Below are positions 49,748-57,011 of a stretch of DNA of 64,000 bases, in pieces. The stretch covers positions 248,001 to 312,000 of the forward strand of contig NZ_JACWMY010000003.1 of the NCBI RefSeq assembly GCF_014773265.1. Direction: 5' to 3'. This DNA comes from Mucilaginibacter pankratovii (lineage in GTDB: Bacteria; Bacteroidota; Bacteroidia; Sphingobacteriales; Sphingobacteriaceae). Below the pieces are notes generated by a model. It did no database searches. It was not told the origin of the DNA and saw only the letters and a program-made list of their open reading frames with translations. Within the stretch, counting starts at the first letter, position 1, and each line of letters begins with the position of its first letter. The position numbers were made by a program, and so were the translations under genes.

Positions 49748-50605
49748 CTAAACATTTACAACAAAGTACAGGTATGTGTATACAATTGGCGCGGCAATTA
49801 AAAATCCATCGAACCTGTCCAGCAAACCGCCGTGGCCCGGCAATATACCGCCCGAATCTTTTATATTGATACTACGCTTAAACATCGATTCTACCAGGTC
49901 GCCCAGTGTGCCGAAACAGCCGATGATAATGGCGATAGATACCCACTGGTTCCAGGGCAGATCTTTAAAATAAAGGCTGATGATAAAACCAACCACGGCA
50001 GCTATCAAAACGCCGCCTATGAAACCCTCCCAGGTTTTTTTTGGCGAGTGGCGCTCAAACAGTTTTGTGCGGCCGATGGCGCGGCCTACCAAATAAGCGC
50101 CGGTATCGTTAGCCCAAAGCATCAGCAAAAAGCCGAGGGGGATGTGCAGGTTGTGCCCAAGCTCCAGGCCCGGCGGCTTCACATAAGCCAAAGCAACAAA
50201 AAAACTAAATGGGATACATACCATTACAACCCCTAAAATAGTATAAGCAATATTGGTAAACGGGGATGCATCTATCTTAAAAAGTTCGTGGATCAATATG
50301 GCACTTACCGATAGCGGTAGCAGAAAAAGCAACCTGTGCCCCCATACAGTTGATGTTTCTGTAGCTGGTAATGCCGACAGACTGGCGTAATTGATGAGTG
50401 CAAAGCCCGAGAATATTAAAATAGCGGTAATAAAACCTGCCAGCCTGTTGGGCTGAATGCCGCTTTTGATATTCAAGCCGTAAAACTCGTGGAGACAAAG
50501 CAGGCAAAGTAAAAGGTAAAAAGCTCCGAAAACGTAATCGCCCGCGTTTACCGAGCCCAGCATTACAATAATAAAAAAGAAGCCTGTGATGGCGCGTGTC
50601 TTCAT
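49748..50605 (-). CDS. cdsA: Phosphatidate cytidylyltransferase
   Basis: It makes CDP-diacylglycerol from phosphatidate and CTP. The 285-residue protein has about eight membrane helices and the family signature near the C-terminus: SMFKRSINIKDSGGILPGHGGLLDRFDGFLIAAP (about 236-269). It also has WANDTGAYLVGRAIGRTKLFERHSPKKTWEG near 163-193 with catalytic Asp and Lys. It overlaps the DUF2007 gene by 4 bp (ATGA) and is followed by psd, so precursor and head-group enzymes are co-transcribed; the CDP-DAG to PS step (pssA) is not present here. Confidence 0.95.
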   Translation of the reverse strand: MKTRAITGFFFIIVMLGSVNAGDYVFGAFYLLLCLLCLHEFYGLNIKSGIQPNRLAGFITAILIFSGFALINYASLSALPATETSTVWGHRLLFLLPLSVSAILIHELFKIDASPFTNIAYTILGVVMVCIPFSFFVALAYVKPPGLELGHNLHIPLGFLLMLWANDTGAYLVGRAIGRTKLFERHSPKKTWEGFIGGVLIAAVVGFIISLYFKDLPWNQWVSIAIIIGCFGTLGDLVESMFKRSINIKDSGGILPGHGGLLDRFDGFLIAAPIVYTYLYFVVNV

Positions 50606-50814
50606 AAGTTCAATTGGTTCAAGATCATTATCTCAACGGCAGTGCTAAAGTTTTCCTGGTGAATATACACCTCAATGTCGCCAAAATCTTGATGGGATGA
50701 TGCCTGCCGGTTGAGTAGTACAGCATCAATATGGTGGCCGGTAAGCATTTGCTTAACAATTTCTGATTGATAAAAATTGGTTGATGTAAAAATTTTAACC
50801 CAGTTCTTCTCCAT
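50602..50814 (-). CDS. DUF2007 small protein
   Basis: A 70-residue protein of the putative signal-transducing DUF2007 family, with a ferredoxin-like pattern: WVKIFTSTNFYQSEIVKQMLTGHHIDAVLLNRQAS (about 5-39), then GDIEVYIHQENFSTAVEIMI. It overlaps the CPBP gene by 20 bp upstream and cdsA by 4 bp downstream, so all are translationally coupled. Its partner is unknown. Confidence 0.9.
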   Translation of the reverse strand: MEKNWVKIFTSTNFYQSEIVKQMLTGHHIDAVLLNRQASSHQDFGDIEVYIHQENFSTAVEIMILNQLNL

Positions 50815-51739
50815 TAATGTTAGCCAGCTGCTTTTTGCCCGATGCTATGTTTTTATAAACTAACAGCAAAATTATAATAATTATCGCGCTAAATATATAG
50901 CCCCCGTAAGTAAAAGTGTGGGTGTCATCGGGGTTTACCTTTATTTTTTTCTGCTGAAACAAATATGTTACCAAAACGGCGGTGCCATTATTTAAAAAAT
51001 GCCCCCATACAGCCGGCCAGATGCTGCCGCTCCAGGCCACAAAGTATCCAAATAGCCCTCCTAAAAGCATCCTGGGCAAAAAACCATAAAACTCCAGGTG
51101 GAAAGCGCTAAACAATGCCGCGGTTATCCAGATGGCGGCGTGGGTATTCTTCGTCCAGCGCTGCATAATGGTTTGCAGCACACCCCTAAACATAAACTCC
51201 TCGGCTATCGCGGTAAGCAAGCCTATCAGCAAAACGTTTTTCAGCATATCCCAAACGTTATCCATTTTTAAAATGGCTTTGGTGATCAGTTGGGCCTGCT
51301 CCTCGCTGCGTTTCATCCAGGCTTCCAGTCCGCTTAGCCATTTTGGCAATACCATCTGCTGGTTAATATTGCTCAAAAGCTCTATCAACGGTGTGGATGT
51401 CATCATTACAAAAAAGGCAACGATCAGCAACAGCCAGTGAAAGCGGAACGATGGTTTAAGGTAATCCCCCGGTTCATTTACAATAAAACGGGCGAAGACC
51501 AGCGGGGCAAGCATAATGGGTACGGTAGTACTGATAAACTGCAAAATATACAGTGCCTGTTGCATCTGCGGGTCAGAAAAATTCATCTGTGAGATCTGCT
51601 CAATAAGTTTTAGACCGTATATCGCGATGATCAATGCCAGCCCAATGAGGTTGAAAAGAAAGATAGTTCCAACAGAAAGCCCTAAATAAATAGCCAGTTG
51701 CAGGCCCGGTGATAACTGATTTACAGGCTTTTTTACCAT
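50795..51739 (-). CDS. CPBP family intramembrane glutamic endopeptidase
   Basis: A 314-residue polytopic protein of the CAAX-protease/bacteriocin-processing (Rce1-like) family. Motif 1 is AIAEEFMFRGVLQTIMQR (about residues 180-197) with the catalytic Glu pair and Arg. Motif 2 is LFSAFHLEFYGFLPRMLLGGLFGYF (about 211-235) with His, and motif 3 is AVWGHFLNNGTAV with His and Asn. The substrate is unknown. It is the first gene of the operon CPBP-DUF2007-cdsA-psd, so a link to membrane lipid state is plausible but unproven. Divergent from dusB. Confidence 0.92.
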   Translation of the reverse strand: MVKKPVNQLSPGLQLAIYLGLSVGTIFLFNLIGLALIIAIYGLKLIEQISQMNFSDPQMQQALYILQFISTTVPIMLAPLVFARFIVNEPGDYLKPSFRFHWLLLIVAFFVMMTSTPLIELLSNINQQMVLPKWLSGLEAWMKRSEEQAQLITKAILKMDNVWDMLKNVLLIGLLTAIAEEFMFRGVLQTIMQRWTKNTHAAIWITAALFSAFHLEFYGFLPRMLLGGLFGYFVAWSGSIWPAVWGHFLNNGTAVLVTYLFQQKKIKVNPDDTHTFTYGGYIFSAIIIIILLLVYKNIASGKKQLANINGEELG

Positions 51740-51754
51740 TTAGCTTAAATTTCG

Positions 51755-51762
51755 TAAATTTG
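51755..51762 (+). promoter_or_regulatory. -7 promoter element of dusB
   Basis: TAAATTTG matches TAnnTTTG, 14 bp before the dusB ATG, in the short gap with the divergent CPBP operon. Confidence 0.5.
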
Positions 51763-51776
51763 CACGAATATAATTC

Positions 51777-52769
51777 ATGTCGGTACAAATAGGAAATATA
51801 GATTTAGGGGAATTCCCGCTGCTGCTGGCACCGATGGAAGACGTGAGCGATCCGCCTTTCCGCTACGTGTGCAAGCAGAATGGCGCGGATATGATGTATA
51901 CAGAGTTCATTTCTTCGGAGGGATTGATCCGCGACGCAGCCAAGAGCCGCCAGAAGCTGGATATATTTGAATACGAGCGCCCCATCGGCATCCAGATCTT
52001 CGGCAGCGATATCGATCATATGCGCGAAGCAACGGAAATTGCCAGCCTTGCCGGTCCCGATTTGATGGACATTAACTACGGCTGCCCTGTAAAACAGGTG
52101 GCATGCCGTGGCGCGGGCGCAAGCCTGTTGCAGGATATAGACAAAATGGTAGCCATGACCAAAGCGGTTGTGAACGCTACGCACTTGCCTGTAACGGTAA
52201 AAACCCGCCTCGGCTGGGACGATAACACCAAAAACGTTTACGAAGTTGCCGAACGCCTGCAGGATGTGGGCATCAAAGCGCTCACTATACACGGCCGTAC
52301 CCGCGCCCAAATGTACAAAGGCGCTGCCGACTGGAGCCTGATACACTCTATCAAAAAAAACCCGCGTATTAAGATCCCTATCTTCGGTAACGGAGATATC
52401 GATTCGCCTGAAAAAGCGGCCGAATGGCGGATGCAGTACGAAGTGGATGGTATGATGATAGGCCGCGCTGCCATTGGCTACCCCTGGATCTTCCGCGAAA
52501 TAAAGCACTACTTTGCTACTGGCGAGCATTTGGATAAGCCAACTATTGCCGAGCGGATAGAGATTTGCAAAACGCACTTGCAAAAATCAATGGAATGGAA
52601 AGGTGCCCGCACCGGTATTTTTGAGATGCGCCGCCACTACAGCAACTATTTTAAAGGCGTGCCCGATTTTAAAGAGTTTAGGATGAAACTTGTTACCGCG
52701 GCCACCGTAGAAGAGATCATGGATATTTTAGCAGAGGTCGACAAAAAATATGCGCTCGAAATGGCGTAA
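51777..52769 (+). CDS. dusB: tRNA-dihydrouridine synthase
   Basis: An FMN enzyme that reduces uridines in the tRNA D-loop. The 330-residue protein has LLLAPMEDVSDPPFR (about 15-29), the catalytic Cys in DINYGCPVKQVACRGAGASLLQD near 96-118, TVKTRLGWDD near 139, TIHGRTRAQMYKGAADW near 169, and NGDIDSPEKA with MIGRAAIGYPWIF near 203-243. DusB-type by length and C-terminal helical domain. apaG follows after 47 bp on the same strand. Confidence 0.95.
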   Translation: MSVQIGNIDLGEFPLLLAPMEDVSDPPFRYVCKQNGADMMYTEFISSEGLIRDAAKSRQKLDIFEYERPIGIQIFGSDIDHMREATEIASLAGPDLMDINYGCPVKQVACRGAGASLLQDIDKMVAMTKAVVNATHLPVTVKTRLGWDDNTKNVYEVAERLQDVGIKALTIHGRTRAQMYKGAADWSLIHSIKKNPRIKIPIFGNGDIDSPEKAAEWRMQYEVDGMMIGRAAIGYPWIFREIKHYFATGEHLDKPTIAERIEICKTHLQKSMEWKGARTGIFEMRRHYSNYFKGVPDFKEFRMKLVTAATVEEIMDILAEVDKKYALEMA

Positions 52770-52816
52770 TATTTGTTCGGATGCTATATATTTGAATTAA
52801 AAGAGATTAACAAGCA

Positions 52817-53203
52817 ATGGCTACTACCATAACTGAAGGTGTTAAGGTTTCAGTTGAAACAATTTACCAGCCCGAATATTCTAACCCGGCTAACGACCAC
52901 TTTATGTTTGCATACAGGGTAAGCATAGAGAACCTGGGTAATTATGCTGTGCGCCTGCTTAGCCGCCATTGGTACATTTTCGATTCTAACGGTGCAAAAC
53001 GCGAAGTAGAAGGCGAAGGTGTGGTGGGCCAGCAACCCATTATCGAACCCGGCTCCTCCCACGAATACGTATCCGGCTGCAACCTCAAAACCGATATGGG
53101 CAGCATGAAAGGCGAATACCAGATGGAACGCCTTTTAGACAGCTCTGTTTTTAACGTGCAGATCCCTGAATTTTATTTGGTAGCACCTTACCGGTATAAT
53201 TAA
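52817..53203 (+). CDS. apaG: ApaG domain protein
   Basis: A 128-residue immunoglobulin-like beta protein (ApaG, historically linked to Co2+/Mg2+ homeostasis; the molecular function is unsettled). It has VETIYQPEYSNPANDHFMFAYRVSIENLG, RLLSRHWYIFDSNGAKREVEGEGVVGQQPIIEPGSSHEYVSGC and DMGSMKGEYQMER in the right order. Full length. It is convergent with the 23-residue-repeat protein gene. Confidence 0.95.
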   Translation: MATTITEGVKVSVETIYQPEYSNPANDHFMFAYRVSIENLGNYAVRLLSRHWYIFDSNGAKREVEGEGVVGQQPIIEPGSSHEYVSGCNLKTDMGSMKGEYQMERLLDSSVFNVQIPEFYLVAPYRYN

Positions 53204-53258
53204 CCGTAGAAGTAGGACTTTTAGAGTCAGGAGTCAAGATACGCGCTTCCTTCAACGC

Positions 53259-53861
53259 TTACGGTTGCTCCGAGATCTCCACATCATCCGATATTTTATC
53301 TGAGAACATTACCATTACTTGTGGCGAAATGCCTTTAACAGCTTTAACATGGCCGGTTTTCGATTGGCTGTTAAACCTGTCGTAATAGCTGATGTTGATC
53401 TGTCCTACCGATTTTAGTTTACCGCTTAGCTCGCTCAGGTCAAACCTATCATAGTATTTAAGCGGCACACCGCCAATGGATTTAAGCTTTCCCTGCAGTT
53501 CGCTTCTATCGAAGATATCGTAATAGGTGAAGCTTACATCGCCGATGCTTTTTACTTTTCCGTGGAGTTCATCGCGGTCAAACCTGTCATAATATTGTAT
53601 TTTGAGGCCACCGATTGTTTTTAATTTACCGATGTTATCGCTGTCGAATTTATTGTAGTAATCGGTTTCGGTCTTGTTGTCCGAATCGAAATGGATATTG
53701 CCTTTGAGATCGAAAGTTAAGAGCATATCATCAATCTCAATAGCGTTCACCATCGCGTAACGGTTTGTTACTTTTAGATCAATCTGAAACGGCGACTGCG
53801 CGTAGCACCCAAAGCCAGTAAAAAACAGCAGGGCGAAAAAAATATAACGTTTGGCTAACAT
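53259..53861 (-). CDS. Exported protein with 23-residue tandem repeats
   Basis: A 200-residue protein with a signal peptide (MLAKRYIFFALLFFTGFGCYA). Residues 78-169 are four units of exactly 23 residues with the consensus GKLKSIGGVxxxYYDRFDxSEL, preceded by a degenerate unit (54-77) and followed by a partial one (170-180). The units probably stack as beta hairpins. No known domain was recognised. The gene ends convergently with apaG, and no functional neighbour is present. Confidence 0.82.
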   Translation of the reverse strand: MLAKRYIFFALLFFTGFGCYAQSPFQIDLKVTNRYAMVNAIEIDDMLLTFDLKGNIHFDSDNKTETDYYNKFDSDNIGKLKTIGGLKIQYYDRFDRDELHGKVKSIGDVSFTYYDIFDRSELQGKLKSIGGVPLKYYDRFDLSELSGKLKSVGQINISYYDRFNSQSKTGHVKAVKGISPQVMVMFSDKISDDVEISEQP

Positions 53862-54003
53862 TGTGCAAAAGTATAGAATTGATATTTCCCTGCAATAGCA
53901 AGGCGTGCCGACGTTGGATGCAATCCTCCTCGCTTGGTTTAACAGGGGCGAACATTAAATTTAGAAGGAAGACATCGGACACGGGGATGTATGTCGCGCC
54001 CGC

Positions 54004-54831
54004 CTAAAGCAAGGGCGCTCCACAAAACTTGCAAAAAGCAGCGTCGCCATCGTGCCCTTCGCGGCCGCAATTGGGGCAGGCTTCGGGTAATTCCTTCTTT
54101 TCTTTTTTGGCTGCCATCGCCAGGTCGTGCGTGAGGATACCCGTTGGCACCGCTATAATGGCATAACCTATCAGCATCACTACCGAAGCGACGAACTTAC
54201 CCATAGGGGTAACCGGGGATATGTCGCCATAGCCAACAGTGGTGATGGTAACAATAGCCCAGTAAATACTTTCGGGAATGTTGGAGAAGCCATTCTCTTT
54301 TTGCTCTACCAGATACATAATGGAGCCTAATATTACCGTTAAGGTGAGCACGGTAAGCAGGAAGATACTGATCTTGCGCAGGCTGCTTTTTAATGCGATG
54401 GTTAAAAAATCGATCTCGGTAAGGAATCGGCTCAGTTTAAAGATCCTGAACACCCTGAGCAGCCTTAACGCCCGGAATACCAATAACGATTGCGCGCCGA
54501 TAAAGAAAATACTGAGGTAAGATGGGATAAGCGCAACCAGATCGATAATACCCAGCGGACTAAACACATACCGCATAGGTTTGCGGATGCTGATGAGCCG
54601 TAAAACGTATTCAACCGTAAACAACGCCGTGTAGCACCACTCCACTCGCTGTAATAAACGCCCATGTTCCTGATGGATACTTGCTACGCTATCTATCATC
54701 ACCACTAATATACTGGTGAAAATGGCTATCAGTAGCCCAACGTCAAATGCTTTGCCTGCAGCGGTGTTCGATTCGTAGATGATCTCGTGCAGCAGGAAAC
54801 GCCAGTCTCTTTTGTTTTGGGGTGATGCCAT
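54004..54831 (-). CDS. Voltage-gated-type potassium channel with zinc ribbon
   Basis: A 275-residue six-helix ion channel. The S4 helix has basic residues at every third position: R120, R123, R126, R129, K132, R135. The selectivity filter is TVGYGD at 198-203, after the pore helix ESIYWAIVTIT. The cytoplasmic tail ends in a zinc ribbon with C252, C255, C267 and C270 (CPNC...CKFC). Thus it is very likely a voltage-sensitive K+ channel; the zinc ribbon may serve assembly or sensing. A hypothetical Kv-like role in envelope potential is inference. It stands alone. Confidence 0.9.
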   Translation of the reverse strand: MASPQNKRDWRFLLHEIIYESNTAAGKAFDVGLLIAIFTSILVVMIDSVASIHQEHGRLLQRVEWCYTALFTVEYVLRLISIRKPMRYVFSPLGIIDLVALIPSYLSIFFIGAQSLLVFRALRLLRVFRIFKLSRFLTEIDFLTIALKSSLRKISIFLLTVLTLTVILGSIMYLVEQKENGFSNIPESIYWAIVTITTVGYGDISPVTPMGKFVASVVMLIGYAIIAVPTGILTHDLAMAAKKEKKELPEACPNCGREGHDGDAAFCKFCGAPLL

Positions 54832-54959
54832 GGTTTAGCGTAAACACAATAATACACATGTTTGTGTGCAACAGCGTTTTTTCATGGGTTTTAAAATAAA
54901 TAGGCTGCCCCAAAGGAGCCTGGCACAGCACACGATAAGCATCTGTTACAGGATAAACC

Positions 54960-54988
54960 CAAAAAATCGCTCCGATTGCGGAGCGATT
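54960..54988 (-). terminator. Terminator of the zinc metallopeptidase gene
   Basis: AATCGCTCCG (54965-54974) pairs with CGGAGCGATT (54979-54988) around a 4-nt loop. On the minus strand it is followed by TTTT then GGG, and it lies downstream of the gene at 55028-55756. Confidence 0.88.
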
Positions 54989-55027
54989 CCTGTCTTTATT
55001 CTTTGGTCTTAATTCTTTAATCTAAAC

Positions 55028-55756
55028 TTAGTTTCTCCTGTTAAGTAAAAACGATGCGTAGTAAACCAGCGTAGCCAACGAGCCTAATGCGGCAACGACA
55101 TAGGTCATGGCGGCCCACCAAAGGGCGTCTTTTGCCTGGCTGTGCTCTTTACTGGTTTGCATAATATTATAATTGTTGTTCAACCAGGCTAATGCACGGT
55201 TACTGGCATCAAACTCTACTGGCAGCGTAATAAAGCTAAATAAGGTTACAAAAGCCAGAGCAACCACACCAATTGCCAGTAGAAAAATACTGTGCATGAA
55301 AAACAACAGCATCACACCGATGAACAGCGTCCATTGCGTAAGGGTTGATGCTATGTTAACCACGGGCACTAATGATGACCGCAGGCTTAACCAGGCATAA
55401 GCTTTGGCGTGCTGCACCGCGTGCCCGCATTCGTGGGCTGCAACGGCGGCGGCGGCAATACTGCGGCTGTTATAAACATCGGCGCTAAGGTTAACGGTTT
55501 TGTCGGCCGGGTTGTAATGGTCCGTAAGCTGGCCTTCAACAGAAATTACGCGTACATCGTAAATGCCGTTATCGCGCAGCATTTTTTCGGCCACGTCTTT
55601 ACCGGATAGGCCCGATAGCAGCGGGATCTCCGAATATTCCCTGAATTTGCTCCTGAAGCGCGACTGGACAATAAAACTCACGAGTGCGATAGCGGCCATC
55701 AGCAGCCATGCCGAACCCGTATTTATAATTCCGAATATGATAGATAGGTGAAACAT
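55028..55756 (-). CDS. Neutral zinc metallopeptidase (YugP-like)
   Basis: A 242-residue membrane-bound zinc metallopeptidase. The zinc motif is AAHECGHAVQHA near residues 106-117, and membrane helices lie at about 15-30, 130-150, 155-180 and 215-235. The segment SGLSGKDVAEKMLRDNGIYDVRVISVEGQLTDHYNP is typical of the YugP family. Its substrates are unknown. The gene has its own terminator and is divergent from the FAD oxidoreductase. Confidence 0.93.
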   Translation of the reverse strand: MFHLSIIFGIINTGSAWLLMAAIALVSFIVQSRFRSKFREYSEIPLLSGLSGKDVAEKMLRDNGIYDVRVISVEGQLTDHYNPADKTVNLSADVYNSRSIAAAAVAAHECGHAVQHAKAYAWLSLRSSLVPVVNIASTLTQWTLFIGVMLLFFMHSIFLLAIGVVALAFVTLFSFITLPVEFDASNRALAWLNNNYNIMQTSKEHSQAKDALWWAAMTYVVAALGSLATLVYYASFLLNRRN

Positions 55757-55860
55757 CTCAATAGTTTTTTATAGAAAGGCTATTTCAAAAAGTATTCCAT
55801 TTTGAGAGAAAGGATGGTATGACAAAAGGTGAAAGACGCTGTTTTTGAGGTTGGAATTTT

Positions 55861-55868
55861 TACATTTG
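55861..55868 (+). promoter_or_regulatory. -7 promoter element of the FAD oxidoreductase gene
   Basis: TACATTTG is a perfect consensus match. The frame of the downstream gene is open through it and contains TTG codons, which are therefore not the start. Confidence 0.5.
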
Positions 55869-55871
55869 AGT

Positions 55872-57011
55872 TTGGAAGCAAATTTTTCATACTGGGAACG
55901 TACCGCGTTTATTGATAACGCCGATGTAATTATCATCGGCAGCGGAATTGTGGGCCTGAGTGCCGCGCTGCAATTAAAAAACCGCGAGCCCAACTTAAAG
56001 GTGCTGGTGCTGGAACGAGGCTTCCTGCCCAGTGGTGCAAGCACAAAAAACGCCGGATTTGCCTGTTTTGGCACCGTTTCCGAGCAATTATCATCTTTAA
56101 CGGATTCGTCCGAAGAAGAAGTAGCCCGGTTGGCAAACTATAAATGGCGGGGCCTGCAGCGCCTGCGCCAAAACCTTGGCGATGCCAATATCGATTACCA
56201 CCAACATGGGGGCTACGAAATGTTTATGCACGGAGAGGAAGGCCATGCCGATGAATGCATCGGGAAAATAAGTTACCTCAATAATTTATTAAAGAACGCC
56301 ATTAGCGGGCATGACATTTATTCAGTAGCGAATGAAAAAATTGCAGGTTTTGGCTTTGATAAAGTAAGCCGGATGATTTATAACCCCTTTGAGGGACAGA
56401 TACATACCGGTAAAATGATGCGTACCCTGCTCAATAAATGTTACCAAAAAGATGTGATGGTTTTGAATAACTGTGCGATAAGCAATGTGGCGCAGGAAAG
56501 TAAATACATCCATTTGCGAACCTCCCAAGGCGATTTTAAAGCGGCTAAAGTGATCCTGGCGACCAACGCCTTTGCCAACCAGTTATTTCCTGAATTAAAA
56601 GTAACCCCTGGCCGCGGGCAGGTATTGGTAACAAAACCTATCCCCGGTTTAAAGCTACAGGGTACCTATCATTTTAACGAGGGGTACTATTATTTCCGCA
56701 ATATCGACGGAAGGGTGCTTTTCGGCGGCGGGCGCAACCTCGATTTTGCAGCCGAAGAGACCAGCGAGTTCGGGCATACCGATGCCGTAAAGCAAATCCT
56801 CGTTGCTTACCTTAACGAAGTTATCCTGCCGGGGCAAAACGCAGAGATAGACTATTGGTGGAGCGGCATTATGGGATTCGGCGAAGGCATCAGCCCCATT
56901 GTAAAACAGGTAGAGCCCAACATTTATTGCGCCGTGCGCTGCAACGGCATGGGTGTGGCCATGGGTAGCCTGGTAGGCGAAGAGGTGGCAGATCTGGTAC
57001 TAAATAATTAA
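55872..57011 (+). CDS. FAD-dependent oxidoreductase (DAO family)
   Basis: A 379-residue flavoprotein related to D-amino-acid and glycine oxidases. The start is uncertain: TTG at 55872 gives MEANFSYWERTAF; earlier in-frame TTG codons at 55845 and 55866 overlap the promoter. The dinucleotide fold is ADVIIIGSGIVGLSAALQLK near residues 18-37. KVILATNAFANQLFPELKVTPGRGQVLVTKP lies near 220-250 and the C-terminal FAD contact is AVRCNGMGVAMGSLVGEEVADLV. The substrate is unknown. The 3' end overlaps the convergent helicase gene by 4 bp. Confidence 0.85.
   Translation: MEANFSYWERTAFIDNADVIIIGSGIVGLSAALQLKNREPNLKVLVLERGFLPSGASTKNAGFACFGTVSEQLSSLTDSSEEEVARLANYKWRGLQRLRQNLGDANIDYHQHGGYEMFMHGEEGHADECIGKISYLNNLLKNAISGHDIYSVANEKIAGFGFDKVSRMIYNPFEGQIHTGKMMRTLLNKCYQKDVMVLNNCAISNVAQESKYIHLRTSQGDFKAAKVILATNAFANQLFPELKVTPGRGQVLVTKPIPGLKLQGTYHFNEGYYYFRNIDGRVLFGGGRNLDFAAEETSEFGHTDAVKQILVAYLNEVILPGQNAEIDYWWSGIMGFGEGISPIVKQVEPNIYCAVRCNGMGVAMGSLVGEEVADLVLNN

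Noticed and set aside
51804-52583. 259-codon open frame antisense to dusB
   Set aside because: It lies wholly opposite a gene with clear catalytic motifs; its translation shows no family pattern.
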